Below, piece after piece: positions 16,176-25,150 of a stretch of DNA of 64,000 bases. The notes beneath the pieces were generated by a model. That model was not told the origin of the DNA, did no database searches, and saw nothing but the letters and a program-made list of their open reading frames with translations. The stretch's first letter is position 1; each line of letters begins with the position of its first letter. Made by a program: the position numbers and the translations under genes. The DNA is from PLOWO2-12-38-17 sp963709355 (GTDB lineage Bacteria; Planctomycetota; Brocadiia; Brocadiales; Brocadiaceae). The DNA is taken from NCBI GenBank assembly GCA_963709355.1, contig CAVPVY010000005.1:2232001-2296000 (forward strand). Reading direction: 5' to 3'.

Positions 16176-17366
16176 ATGGCAGAAGAAAGAATCCTGGTTA
16201 TTGATGATGAAGAAATTATCTGCAGGTTATTAAAAGATACCCTAACTGACGAGGGTTATCAGGTGGAAACTGTACCCAACGGTATTGAAGGGATTGAAAA
16301 GATTTCACGTGGAGAACCTTTTGATATACTCCTTATTGATATAAGAATGCCCAAAAAGGACGGGATGCAGGTACTTAAAGAGGCAAAAAGCAAAGTACCT
16401 GATATAATAACAATAATAATGACCGGATATCCCAGCATTGAGACCATTCGAGAGGCAAGCGAATACAATGCATTTGACTACATCACAAAACCGCTTGACC
16501 CTGACGAGGTATGCGAATGTATTAAGCATTCGCTAGAAGTAAGAAAATTGTCGAAAGAACTCAAAACTCCGGAGAAACCGCCAAGGATACTCGTTGTGGA
16601 TGATATGCAATCTGCATTGTTCCTTTCAGAAGGAGTACTGGAAGACGAGGGTTATCATGCTGAAATCGCCCAAAATGGCGAAGAAGCTCTTGAGAAATTC
16701 AAGCAAAAACGCTTTGACATTGTCGTTGCAGACCTCCACATGCCCGGCATTGACGGCATCGAACTCCTCAACAAAATAAAAATACTGGACGTCAAGACCC
16801 TTGTAATTATAATGACCGCAAGACCAAGCATAGAATCCGCCATACTGGCTTTCAGGCACGGCGCATACGACTATATTACAAAACCAATTGACCCAGACAC
16901 AATCATTAACATAATCCAGCGCGGATTAGAAAAATACCATATTGAGACAAATACAGATAAACTCTTAAAACGCACCTATGACTCCCGCCAGCAGATGGTC
17001 AGTGAAAATACTACCCTCATTAACGAAAGAGATCTCTTGTCCGGCGTGATTGACGCAATTCCAGATATTATTGTAGTAACGGACGAAAATAACAATATCC
17101 GCGCCGTTAACAAAGCCGCGGAAATATTGCTTGAATATAAAAAGGAGGCTATTCAAAAGAAACCTATTGACAAACTATTTGATGAAGAAAAAACCTTTTT
17201 CAGGGGAAATGATTTTGATAACATGATGAAAGCAGGCAGGGTAACCAACTATCAACTCACATGTATCACCAGCAAAGGCGGCAAAATCAAGACAAGTTGG
17301 TCAGGGATGCCTGTCTTCGACAAAGATAAAAAGATAAAAGGTGTTGTAGGAATAGGTAAAAAATAG
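16176..17366 (+). CDS. Response regulator: two receiver domains plus PAS
   Basis: 396 residues. First receiver about 1-120 (ILVIDDEE, phospho-acceptor in LLIDIRMP, Lys in YITKPLDP). Second receiver about 135-255 (ILVVDDMQ, VVADLHMP, YITKPIDP). A short coiled linker leads to a PAS domain (about 285-395, SGVIDAIPDIIVVTDENN). No DNA-binding, diguanylate cyclase or kinase output is present, so it may act in a phosphorelay or by protein contact. A strong Shine-Dalgarno (GGAGG) is present. It follows the Rossmann-type kinase and precedes the P-loop gene by 12 nt. Confidence 0.9.
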   Translation: MAEERILVIDDEEIICRLLKDTLTDEGYQVETVPNGIEGIEKISRGEPFDILLIDIRMPKKDGMQVLKEAKSKVPDIITIIMTGYPSIETIREASEYNAFDYITKPLDPDEVCECIKHSLEVRKLSKELKTPEKPPRILVVDDMQSALFLSEGVLEDEGYHAEIAQNGEEALEKFKQKRFDIVVADLHMPGIDGIELLNKIKILDVKTLVIIMTARPSIESAILAFRHGAYDYITKPIDPDTIINIIQRGLEKYHIETNTDKLLKRTYDSRQQMVSENTTLINERDLLSGVIDAIPDIIVVTDENNNIRAVNKAAEILLEYKKEAIQKKPIDKLFDEEKTFFRGNDFDNMMKAGRVTNYQLTCITSKGGKIKTSWSGMPVFDKDKKIKGVVGIGKK

Positions 17367-17378
17367 TATATTTAATTT

Positions 17379-18026
17379 ATGAAGATTATATCAATTACAG
17401 GCACAGCAAGCGGGGTGGGTAAGACAACCGTCGCACAACTCTTACTAAGGCACTTCACTGGCTTATCAGCCTTGAAAATAACAACAAAGCATGAGGGAAA
17501 TTGTCCCAGACACTCCGATTGCAATTTATGCGAAACAATGGTACAACCATACAAAATCTCAGTTGATCCACTTGAAATCAACCAGCAGGGAAAGGATACG
17601 TCTATTTTTAAAAATTCTGGGGCAAGAAAGGTTGTATGGCTTCAAACCCATTCTGAATTTCTTGAAACAGGAATAACAAATGCACTGACCTATTTTAACG
17701 ATAATGATATCGTCATCGTTGAGGGTAATAGCTTCCTGCATACACACGATGGCAATCTTTGTGTATTAGTTACTACTCCAAGAGAAACGAAAATTAAACG
17801 CTCCACAAGACAGATTATATCCAAGATTGATATTGCCGTGATAAACAAACACACGCGTGATACCAACAATGCCATCATGGAGTCACAGGAAAGATTGCAC
17901 TTAATTGGTTGCTATGCACCTGTCTTTATTGTAAATCCCGTTCTTGAAAACTACAAACCGAACGAACTATTTATCAAACACATAAAAGAAGCCCTCGGAC
18001 AGCCTTTATCCAGTCTTACATCATAA
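17379..18026 (+). CDS. P-loop NTPase, MobB-like
   Basis: 215 residues. Walker A GTASGVGKTTVAQLLL lies at about 8-23. A CPRHSDCNLC segment near residues 46-55 has three cysteines that could bind metal. IVIVEGNSFL looks like the Walker B region. The layout recalls MobB-type nucleotide-binding proteins of molybdenum cofactor synthesis and other SIMIBI NTPases, but the Cys-rich insert and the context do not confirm a cofactor role. It directly follows the response regulator (12 nt) and ends 8 nt from the convergent cyclase-family gene. Function unknown. Confidence 0.65.
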   Translation: MKIISITGTASGVGKTTVAQLLLRHFTGLSALKITTKHEGNCPRHSDCNLCETMVQPYKISVDPLEINQQGKDTSIFKNSGARKVVWLQTHSEFLETGITNALTYFNDNDIVIVEGNSFLHTHDGNLCVLVTTPRETKIKRSTRQIISKIDIAVINKHTRDTNNAIMESQERLHLIGCYAPVFIVNPVLENYKPNELFIKHIKEALGQPLSSLTS

Positions 18027-18034
18027 GTTCCAGT

Positions 18035-18826
18035 TTATTCAGGCAAAATAGCCCAGATACGACACTGACCTCCGGAACCGCCTTCAATTTTTATTGGTGC
18101 TATTATCAGAATTGAGCCTCTGGGCGGCAATTTGTCAAGGTTGGCTACATTTTCTAAGATAAACTTCCCCGCCCTGCCTATAATGTGATGTACCTGAAAG
18201 TCTGAACTGGTACCACAATCACCGCTGAGGGTATCAATACCAATACCTTTGATTTGTCTCTTTTCAACTAGAAAACTGACAGATTCCTTTGAATAACCTG
18301 GAAAGTGCATTTGCCCGTTTTTATCTGTATTTTTATAATCATTAAAATTACTCCAGCGGCTACTCCACCCTGTGTTTAACAATACAATTGAGCCATCAGG
18401 TATTTGACCATTTATCTTTTCCCAGTTTTGAATATCTAAAACCAAAAGGGCATAATCTGCATCCCTCTGCACTTTATCAGCAACATCAATTACAACTGCA
18501 TGCCCTATCAATTGAATAAAAGGAATCTGGTCAACTGAGGGCTGATTTTGCTCAAAGTGATTTGGTGCATCAATATGCGTTCCAAGATGTTCGGGTGTAC
18601 TATATTTACCTGAAAATACTTTGTCTTTATTCACCGTTGCGATAGCTTCAAATTTAAACGGTGAATAAGCGCCTTTGGGCCAGTGCGCATTCCTTTCATT
18701 TAATGGATACGTCAAGTCAACAACTGAGGACTTACTTTCCATGACATCTTCCAGAACACCAGCCATTAAATTTTGTGTGTAAAAGGACATCATTGTTATA
18801 AACAATATTCGGGAAAAAATTCTCAT
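18035..18826 (-). CDS. Cyclase-family (kynurenine formamidase-like) hydrolase, exported
   Basis: 263 residues with an N-terminal signal peptide (MRIFSRILFITMMSFY...). The family metal-binding motif HLGTHIDAPNHF is present near residues 80-91, along with the GIGIDTLSGD stretch. The superfamily covers bacterial arylformamidases, isatin hydrolase and other metal-dependent amidases, so the substrate is not predictable. Export argues against the tryptophan pathway enzyme. AAAGGAG lies before the ATG. Single gene, convergent with the P-loop gene. Confidence 0.82.
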   Translation of the reverse strand: MRIFSRILFITMMSFYTQNLMAGVLEDVMESKSSVVDLTYPLNERNAHWPKGAYSPFKFEAIATVNKDKVFSGKYSTPEHLGTHIDAPNHFEQNQPSVDQIPFIQLIGHAVVIDVADKVQRDADYALLVLDIQNWEKINGQIPDGSIVLLNTGWSSRWSNFNDYKNTDKNGQMHFPGYSKESVSFLVEKRQIKGIGIDTLSGDCGTSSDFQVHHIIGRAGKFILENVANLDKLPPRGSILIIAPIKIEGGSGGQCRIWAILPE

Positions 18827-18904
18827 TTTTAGTCCGCTCCTTTGTTGCTATAGATTTAAATGTGTTGCCTTTTTTCATCAGGTAAAACGGTTTTAAGCAA
18901 CTTT

Positions 18905-18965
18905 CTTATGCCACCAAGACACCAGGGCATAAAGAAAAACTTAGTGTATTAGTGCCTTTGTGGTT
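18905..18965. repeat. Dispersed repeat (caccaagacacc..cctttgtggtt type)
   Basis: CCACCAAGACACCAGGGCATAAAG followed by TAGTGCCTTTGTGGTTAG forms imperfect inverted arms. The same sequence type flanks the GxxExxY gene at about 37.9 and 38.35 kb. Confidence 0.5.
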
Positions 18966-19054
18966 AGTTTGAATCTCCTTAAGATCAAAATTTAGCCATT
19001 TTCGTGGATTTCGTGGACAGATTGAAATTCCAGAATATAAATATATCATAAACC

Positions 19055-19846
19055 TTATTTTAATAAATTTATCATCTCAATTGCATTCTTAACTGATTTC
19101 CCCGCATGACAGTTGTTGAACATGACCATGGTATTTCTAACAGAACCAGCAATTGCTTTTATATCTGTCGCAAAGGATTCCAGTTCATCTTTTGTATATA
19201 GATAATCATACCTTTCAGACGTTGATGAATTAAACCAGTTATCATTCCTGCCGTGGAACCTGAAATAGCCAATATCTGTAGTTGTAACTGGATTATAAGG
19301 CATTAATCCCTTATGTTTCGGTTCATCAACTATGCAGTATCCAATGTTGTTCTGTTTCAAAAACATTATACTCCTGTTACCATGCCAGTGATAATTCCTG
19401 AATTCTACAACTAATGGTATATCTTTCGTCTTTTCCTTGAAAGCCAAGACGTAGTTGTAATTATCTTTTAGTGCATAAAAGCTGTAAGGAAATTGTGCCA
19501 GTATTGCAGTTAGCCTGCCTTCTCTTTTTAGCGGCTCTATGGCATAAAGAAAGCGTTCGAATGCATCATTATTATTTATAAACTCCCCTGTTTCTTTACC
19601 CTTTATCTCATGTGTCAGGGACTTGTGCGCCTTTACACTAAATTCAAAATCGTGGGAGGTCTTTTTAATCATACTCTCAACCGATTTCTGCGACGGTATT
19701 GTATAGTAAGTAAAGTTTATCTCTGTTATCTTAAAACCCAGTTCCTTTTCATAGTAAGGAAGCATGTCTTCCTGTTTAATATTGGAAGGATAAACATTAC
19801 CCACCCAGTCTGGAAATGAGAAACCAGATGTACCTACCTTGAGCAT
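19055..19846 (-). CDS. DUF72 family protein
   Basis: 263 residues. It matches the DUF72/YecE TIM-barrel family: MLKVGTSGFSFPDWVGNVYP at the start, ITEINFTYYTIPS, a long middle with FSVKAHKSLTH, ILAQFPYSF, VVEFRNYHWH, and FRFHGRNDNW with YTKDEL further on. The family is widespread and its reaction is not known with confidence. It stands alone between a cyclase-family gene and a CYTH gene on the same strand, with gaps of about 80-230 nt. Family call strong; function unknown. Confidence 0.88.
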   Translation of the reverse strand: MLKVGTSGFSFPDWVGNVYPSNIKQEDMLPYYEKELGFKITEINFTYYTIPSQKSVESMIKKTSHDFEFSVKAHKSLTHEIKGKETGEFINNNDAFERFLYAIEPLKREGRLTAILAQFPYSFYALKDNYNYVLAFKEKTKDIPLVVEFRNYHWHGNRSIMFLKQNNIGYCIVDEPKHKGLMPYNPVTTTDIGYFRFHGRNDNWFNSSTSERYDYLYTKDELESFATDIKAIAGSVRNTMVMFNNCHAGKSVKNAIEMINLLK

Positions 19847-19930
19847 ATTTTAATGGAAACTCCCTGCTATTTGAAAATTGCAAATATCCTTTTGAGATAA
19901 ACTGGACAACATGAAGAGTTTCATGGAACA

Positions 19931-20593
19931 TCAAACACCATATTTCCCAACCAGCATCATGCCCTTTCTGTACTTTGAATCAACGACGAGCTGCAACTTA
20001 AAATGGCTTTGTAAGGCGTCTGTTAAATGCTGAAATTGTTCGAACTGTCCATCCAAAAGCTCAACTTCAATCTCACGATATTGCTTCTGACCTTTGTGTC
20101 CACGAAAAGAAACATCGTCCAGTGATAGTTCTGCCTTAAGCCCATCGTTTGAGTTGATTATCGCTGTATTACGATTTGTCTCTACTACCAGCACCTTCCT
20201 CAAAGTCTGAACTTCTATATCAAGTTCATTTGCAACCGCTGACGCTATTGTCGGTCTTTTCTTCTCATTCCATAATTTTATCTCTTCGGCTGAAAGCGTC
20301 CATTCAACCTCCCTGCGCTCAAAGATTGCACCCTGCTGCCTCCCGGATGTCTTAAAGGCACCCACGTAATTTCCTCCTCTCCTGCGGATGCGGATAGCAG
20401 CGTCAGATTTGATGAGTTTGTAATCTGGCGTATCCAGGTAGACATCAGACTGTAGACATGGCGTTCCCATGGTACATTTGAAACCAAGTTTGTTTATTAT
20501 TTCCAGTAAGGTCTCTAAATCTAGTTCATCAGGGCAGACAAACTTTGCCTCTATCTCAACTTTTTCTATATTGTTTTGTATATTATCATTCAT
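19931..20593 (-). CDS. CYTH-domain protein (class IV adenylate cyclase/thiamine triphosphatase type)
   Basis: 220 residues. The CYTH signature ExExK appears as VEIEAKF near residue 12. Basic and acidic tunnel residues follow: YLDTPDYKL, AIRIRRRGGNY, FKTSG, ERREVEW, YREIEVELL and SKYRKGM. Such proteins act on triphosphates in a metal-dependent tunnel: class IV adenylate cyclases, thiamine triphosphatases and tripolyphosphatases share the fold. No CHAD domain is attached, and sequence alone does not choose among substrates. The gene lies 45 nt downstream of the amidohydrolase gene on the same strand. Confidence 0.85.
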   Translation of the reverse strand: MNDNIQNNIEKVEIEAKFVCPDELDLETLLEIINKLGFKCTMGTPCLQSDVYLDTPDYKLIKSDAAIRIRRRGGNYVGAFKTSGRQQGAIFERREVEWTLSAEEIKLWNEKKRPTIASAVANELDIEVQTLRKVLVVETNRNTAIINSNDGLKAELSLDDVSFRGHKGQKQYREIEVELLDGQFEQFQHLTDALQSHFKLQLVVDSKYRKGMMLVGKYGV

Positions 20594-20638
20594 CTGTTAC
20601 TAAAATTTTAACTTTCGTAATTCGTGAGAATTGTCTGA

Positions 20639-22219
20639 TTATATTTTTCTAAGAACGCGCCCATTCGTCACGCCGGTGTGGTTACCTCTATTTACAGCAA
20701 TCTTCCCGTTTACTATCACATATTCAATACCTTCCGAATACTGGTGGGGTTCTTCATACGTGCTTTTGTCAATAATTCCTTCAGGATCAAAAATAGTTAT
20801 ATCAGCAAAATATCCTTCCTTTATCAACCCCCGTTTGTCCAGACCTACTTTTTGCGCTGGAAGTGCAGTTATTTTTTGAATGGCTTTTTCAATAGAGATG
20901 AGTTTCTTTTCACGGCAAAATCTTCCCAAAACACGGGAAAAAGTTCCATAACTGCGTGGGTGTGGTTTACCCTCGCTAAGGATTCCCTCCCTTGCGCGCA
21001 TGGAACTGTCCGAGCCAATAAAAACAAAATCCCAGCTCAATATCTTACCCAGATTTTCTTCACACATATTGAAAAGGAATATGTCTACCCGCGTATCTTC
21101 TTCAATTAGCAAATCAAAAACCGCTTCCATTGGAGGTTTATTTAATTTCCCAGCAATTTCAGCAATTGTCTTGCCTTCCATCCATCTGTTTTTGTCGTAA
21201 TAGACTGAAGAAACCATTATTCCATTCCAGAATGTTTCATTACATGTCCCTGATAGTTCTTTTGCAATCTGGTTTCTGATATCCCTGTTTTTCAATCTAT
21301 CAATCTGCTCTTTGATACCGCCTTCATAAACCCAATTAGGCAATACAACATCCAAGTCAGTTGCAGCGGCAATATAAGGATAACGATCGCAGGTAATTTC
21401 AATACCTTCTGCAATAGCACATTCAATAATTGCCTGTATATTCTTAACCTTATACCAATTGTTGCTTCCGGATGTTTTTAGATGCGATATCTGTAATCTG
21501 ATCCCGGAACGTTTTGATATCTCAATAGCCTCGGTAAGGGATTCTTCAAGTGTATCGCCCTCATTACGAATATGAGTCGCATAAAAACCCCCGTAACGCT
21601 TTATAACTTTACACATCTCCACTATTTCATCTGTAGCCGCATAACAGCCGGGAGGATATATTAAACCGCTGGACATACCAAATGCACCAGCGCTCATTGC
21701 CTCCTCAAGGTCGTTACACATTTGAATAAATTCATGAGGTTCTGGTTTTCTATTTTCATATTCAACAGTGCATGCCCTGACATTTCCATGACCAACGAGG
21801 AACGCCCTGTTTATTGCGCTTCTTTTATGCTCAGCTATGCTAAAGAATTCGGCTGCAGACCGCCAGGCAAGATTGATATTATATTTTTCCAGTCCCTGTG
21901 CCCGTCTTTCCAACACCTTTCCACGCAGGGGAAATGCCGATAATCCGCAATTCCCGCATATTTCAGTAGTCACGCCATCGAATATCTTGCTGTCGCTTTC
22001 AGGACGTATAAGCCATAAAAAATCGCTATGTGAATGAATATCTACAAATCCAGGGACTACAATCAATTCATCGGCATAAATAACAGGTGAACTTGTCTCT
22101 GGTATGCATTTATCTAAGGAGACAATCTTGTCGCCCTTGAGACCTACATCTATTTTTCTACCGGGCGTTCCCGTTCCATCCAACACAGTCCCATTTTTTA
22201 TTATCAGGTCAAAATTCAT
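20639..22219 (-). CDS. N-acyl-D-amino-acid deacylase-family amidohydrolase
   Basis: 526 residues. Amidohydrolase barrel: IKNGTVLDGTGTPGRKIDVG at the start, the metal motif VDIHSHSDF near residues 57-65, GNVRACTVEYEN, the THIRNEGDTLEES stretch and HLKTSG with further metal ligands. The end returns to the small beta domain (YVIVNGKIAVNRG). The family includes D-aminoacylases and dihydroorotase-like enzymes. Length and the THIRNEGD motif fit the D-aminoacylase branch, which releases D-amino acids from N-acyl forms. Actual substrate not provable. Confidence 0.87.
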   Translation of the reverse strand: MNFDLIIKNGTVLDGTGTPGRKIDVGLKGDKIVSLDKCIPETSSPVIYADELIVVPGFVDIHSHSDFLWLIRPESDSKIFDGVTTEICGNCGLSAFPLRGKVLERRAQGLEKYNINLAWRSAAEFFSIAEHKRSAINRAFLVGHGNVRACTVEYENRKPEPHEFIQMCNDLEEAMSAGAFGMSSGLIYPPGCYAATDEIVEMCKVIKRYGGFYATHIRNEGDTLEESLTEAIEISKRSGIRLQISHLKTSGSNNWYKVKNIQAIIECAIAEGIEITCDRYPYIAAATDLDVVLPNWVYEGGIKEQIDRLKNRDIRNQIAKELSGTCNETFWNGIMVSSVYYDKNRWMEGKTIAEIAGKLNKPPMEAVFDLLIEEDTRVDIFLFNMCEENLGKILSWDFVFIGSDSSMRAREGILSEGKPHPRSYGTFSRVLGRFCREKKLISIEKAIQKITALPAQKVGLDKRGLIKEGYFADITIFDPEGIIDKSTYEEPHQYSEGIEYVIVNGKIAVNRGNHTGVTNGRVLRKI

Positions 22220-22285
22220 TACTTGGCAGTTTAAAAAGGCGGGTTTTATTCTTCAAATTATCTGTAATTGACTATTCTTGGAATG

Positions 22286-22492
22286 CTACTCTTTTTCTAC
22301 AAGAGGGGAGGATTCATCCAGGCCAAGAGCTCTATCAATATCCTTATGCATTAAGCCTATATCCTCTTTCACGGTATCAATGTGTTTCTTATTATGATAT
22401 TTATCGGTAGTAAAACATCCAGCAAGGCACAAAGGAAAAAACAAACTCATGCTTAAAAAGAGCATAGGCAATATAGATACTTTTCTTTTCAT
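22286..22492 (-). CDS. Small predicted lipoprotein
   Basis: 68 residues. Basic start (MKRK), hydrophobic core and a lipobox (CLAGC, Cys about residue 26), then a charged tail of about 40 residues (DTVKEDIGLMHKDIDRALGL) likely to be helical. It begins 2 nt after the rpoN stop, so it is probably translated from the rpoN transcript. No family recognised. Confidence 0.6.
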   Translation of the reverse strand: MKRKVSILPMLFLSMSLFFPLCLAGCFTTDKYHNKKHIDTVKEDIGLMHKDIDRALGLDESSPLVEKE

Positions 22493-22494
22493 AA

Positions 22495-23934
22495 TTAATG
22501 TTCCTTTCTTTGTCTTGAGGAAGGTATTCTCATAATTCTGCGATATTTCGTAATTGTCCTCCGTGCTATATCAACCCCTGAAATGTGTAATTTTTCCGCA
22601 ACTTCTTCGTCGCTGAGAGGATTCCTTTTGTTTTCTTTCGCAACGATTTCAGAAAGTTTTTGTCTTATAGACTCCCATGATTCCATAGACCCATTAACAT
22701 TTTGGAAGCCTCCGGTGAAGAAAAACTTAATTTCAAATATCCCCTGAGGCGTCTGTATATATTTATGAGCAATCGCGCGGCTCACTGTTGAGACGTGTAC
22801 TCCTACGATATCGGCAACATCTTGCATTTTCAATGTCCTGAGTTTATGAATTCCCTCATCCAGAAAATCCTTTTGTAACTCTACAATTTTACATGCAACC
22901 TTAAATAATGTAGCGCGCCTTTGTTCAATCGCATCAATAAGCCATTTTGCAGATTCAAGCTTCTTTTGTATATATTGATAAGTTGCATTATCATCGCCAT
23001 TTTCGCTCAAAAACTTTCTGTAAAAAGAACTGATTCTTAATTGAGGCAGATTAGTATTATCAACCAAAAACACCTCGTATCTTCCGTCTATATATTCAAC
23101 CTTCACCTCTGGAACTACATACGGAATGGTTTCATCACAAAAAATTGAACCCGGCTTGGGATTTAATGTACGGATAAACTCAACCTGTTTCTTAATTACA
23201 CCCAGTTTCTGCCCTGTTTTTCTTGCTATTAAAGGATACTTCTTCATTTCAATGTCTTCCAAATGATTCAGAAGTAACTCCTTTATTAGCTGATAATTTT
23301 TATCCCGTTTATCTAATTGCAATATCAAACATTCCTGCAAATATCTAGCCCCGACACCGGGAGGTTCCAGGGATTGTATAATCCTTAATGCCTCCTTCAT
23401 ATCGTCCATAGAAATAGGTTTTTCAAGGAATTGTATAACTTCCTCTAATGGACTTGCCCGATAGCCTGATTTATCTATCGAATATATAATATTTTCACAG
23501 GCTTCTAAAAGATGCGGAGGAACCTCCACAAGCGATAGTTGCCCCATTAAATAATCATGAAGTGACATTGGTTTAGCGGCAGTATTTTCCAATGCCTCCT
23601 GTTTCTGGTCGCGTTCTTCAGTCAGGCGACTTCGCCTGACTGTAGTCTGTGAATAATACTCACGCCAGTCATCGGCAATTTCGCCTAATTTATCAAGCCC
23701 ATCACTCTCTGCAGATGCCTCATCTGCCTTTGCTTCACTTTCTTCTTCCCTGACATCATCTTCCTTCTTCTCATCAACAATTTCTTCAAGGACAGGATTA
23801 TCAACAAGTTCTTGTTGTATCTGCTCAACAAGGGCCAACAAAGGCAACTGCAAAATCTCAATTGATTGAATGATTTGAGGAGACAGCTTCATCTTCTGCT
23901 GAAGCTGCGGCATCAAAGACGTTTGCATTCTCAT
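22495..23934 (-). CDS. rpoN: RNA polymerase sigma-54 factor
   Basis: 479 residues, the usual length. Region I is glutamine and leucine rich (SLMPQLQQKMKLSPQIIQSI), followed by an acidic region II (EEIVDEKKEDDVREEESEA). The core-binding and DNA-binding region includes MQDVADIVGVHVSTVSRA and the C-terminal RpoN box ARRTITKYRRIMRIPSSRQR. It directs transcription from -24/-12 promoters and needs AAA+ activators, none of which is in this window. It follows recR by 34 nt. Confidence 0.97.
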   Translation of the reverse strand: MRMQTSLMPQLQQKMKLSPQIIQSIEILQLPLLALVEQIQQELVDNPVLEEIVDEKKEDDVREEESEAKADEASAESDGLDKLGEIADDWREYYSQTTVRRSRLTEERDQKQEALENTAAKPMSLHDYLMGQLSLVEVPPHLLEACENIIYSIDKSGYRASPLEEVIQFLEKPISMDDMKEALRIIQSLEPPGVGARYLQECLILQLDKRDKNYQLIKELLLNHLEDIEMKKYPLIARKTGQKLGVIKKQVEFIRTLNPKPGSIFCDETIPYVVPEVKVEYIDGRYEVFLVDNTNLPQLRISSFYRKFLSENGDDNATYQYIQKKLESAKWLIDAIEQRRATLFKVACKIVELQKDFLDEGIHKLRTLKMQDVADIVGVHVSTVSRAIAHKYIQTPQGIFEIKFFFTGGFQNVNGSMESWESIRQKLSEIVAKENKRNPLSDEEVAEKLHISGVDIARRTITKYRRIMRIPSSRQRKEH

Positions 23935-23968
23935 GAAATATCACCACCCGTAAGAACTACTACACTTT

Positions 23969-24574
23969 CTAAGACCTCATTTCGCTTCTACAATTAATAG
24001 CATCAGCAACAATTGCTGTACTTGCATATTCAAGATAGCTCCCTGTCGGTAATCCCCGCGCAAGCCTGGTAACCTGTACCCCTGATACATGTAATTGTTT
24101 ATAAAGATACAAGGCAGTCGTATCTCCTTCCAAATTTAAATTCATAGCCAGAATAACTTCTTTTACATGATCTTCCTTAACACGCCGTAACAGCTTTTCA
24201 ATCGTCAAAGATTCAGGATTAACCCCATCTAAAGGAGATATGCGACCCTGGAGTATATGATAAAGACCCCTGTATTTCCCTGTTTTTTCAATAACCAACA
24301 AATCCGGAACCTGTTCAATTACGCAAATCTTAGACTTATCTCTATTAGCATCTGCACAGATTTGACAAAGTTCATTTTCTGAAATATTAAAACAAACTGA
24401 ACAAATTTTTACAAGTTTCTTAGCGTCGCGGATTGCATATGCAAGCTGCATTGCATCTTCCATAGGTTCTTTTAGAATATAACATGCAAGCCGTTCAGCA
24501 GTCTTCTGCCCTATACCAGGCATTTTCCCAAATTCATTTATAAGTTTTATCACTGATTGCGGATATGCGCCCAA
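23969..24574 (-). CDS. recR: Recombination protein RecR
   Basis: 201 residues. Helix-hairpin-helix (FGKMPGIGQKTAERLA), a four-Cys zinc finger (CSVCFN and CQICAD), and a TOPRIM domain (ICVIEQVPDLLVIEK) ending with LARGLPTGSYLEYA. RecR works with RecO/RecF to load RecA at gaps. It lies 220 nt beyond ybaB, in the dnaX-ybaB-recR order seen in many bacteria, with a recognisable AGAGG before the ATG. Confidence 0.97.
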   Translation of the reverse strand: MGAYPQSVIKLINEFGKMPGIGQKTAERLACYILKEPMEDAMQLAYAIRDAKKLVKICSVCFNISENELCQICADANRDKSKICVIEQVPDLLVIEKTGKYRGLYHILQGRISPLDGVNPESLTIEKLLRRVKEDHVKEVILAMNLNLEGDTTALYLYKQLHVSGVQVTRLARGLPTGSYLEYASTAIVADAINCRSEMRS

Positions 24575-24794
24575 AAAAACCTCTTTAAAAATCTACTCTG
24601 GTTACCCAAATTACCTATAAAGCAAAAGATTCTATAATTTACAGTTTAACTCCTATATTTGATATTTTACCACTCAATAAATTTTAACCTATAATATACC
24701 ACTAACTTATTATTCCCTATTTATAAAACAAAAATTACTTTGATTTCAGGTAAGACTTTTTACTTATAATACTACAATAAATTTCTGGCATTTA

Positions 24795-25148
24795 TCACAC
24801 CCCGCCGAATAAACCTTGCATTCCTGGTATGTTCAGTCCCCCAGTGAGTTTACCCATTTCAGACTGATACAGTTCCTGTGACTTTTTAAATGCCTGTGAA
24901 ACTGCTGATAAAATAAGGTCTTCAAGCATTCGAACGTCATTAGGATCAACTACTTCCGGATCAATCTTTATAGAAAGAATTTCCTGTTTACCATTCATCT
25001 GTACAGTAACCATCCCACCACCGGAACTGGCATCAACAACCCGTTCCTTAAGATCATTTTGAATCTCTTCCATCTGCTTTTGCATCTTTTGAGCCTGCTT
25101 CTGTGCCTGCTTCATCATTTCCGTAATGTTACCAAACCCCTTCATCAT
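24795..25148 (-). CDS. YbaB/EbfC nucleoid-associated protein
   Basis: 117 residues. N-terminal helix rich in K, Q and M (MMKQAQKQAQKMQKQMEEIQ), the conserved strand region VTVQMNGKQEILSIKIDPEVV and a C-terminal glycine-rich tail. The family forms dimers that bind DNA without strict sequence preference. It follows dnaX with a 2-nt gap, so translation is coupled, and precedes recR. Confidence 0.95.
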   Translation of the reverse strand: MMKGFGNITEMMKQAQKQAQKMQKQMEEIQNDLKERVVDASSGGGMVTVQMNGKQEILSIKIDPEVVDPNDVRMLEDLILSAVSQAFKKSQELYQSEMGKLTGGLNIPGMQGLFGGV

Positions 25149-25150
25149 AA

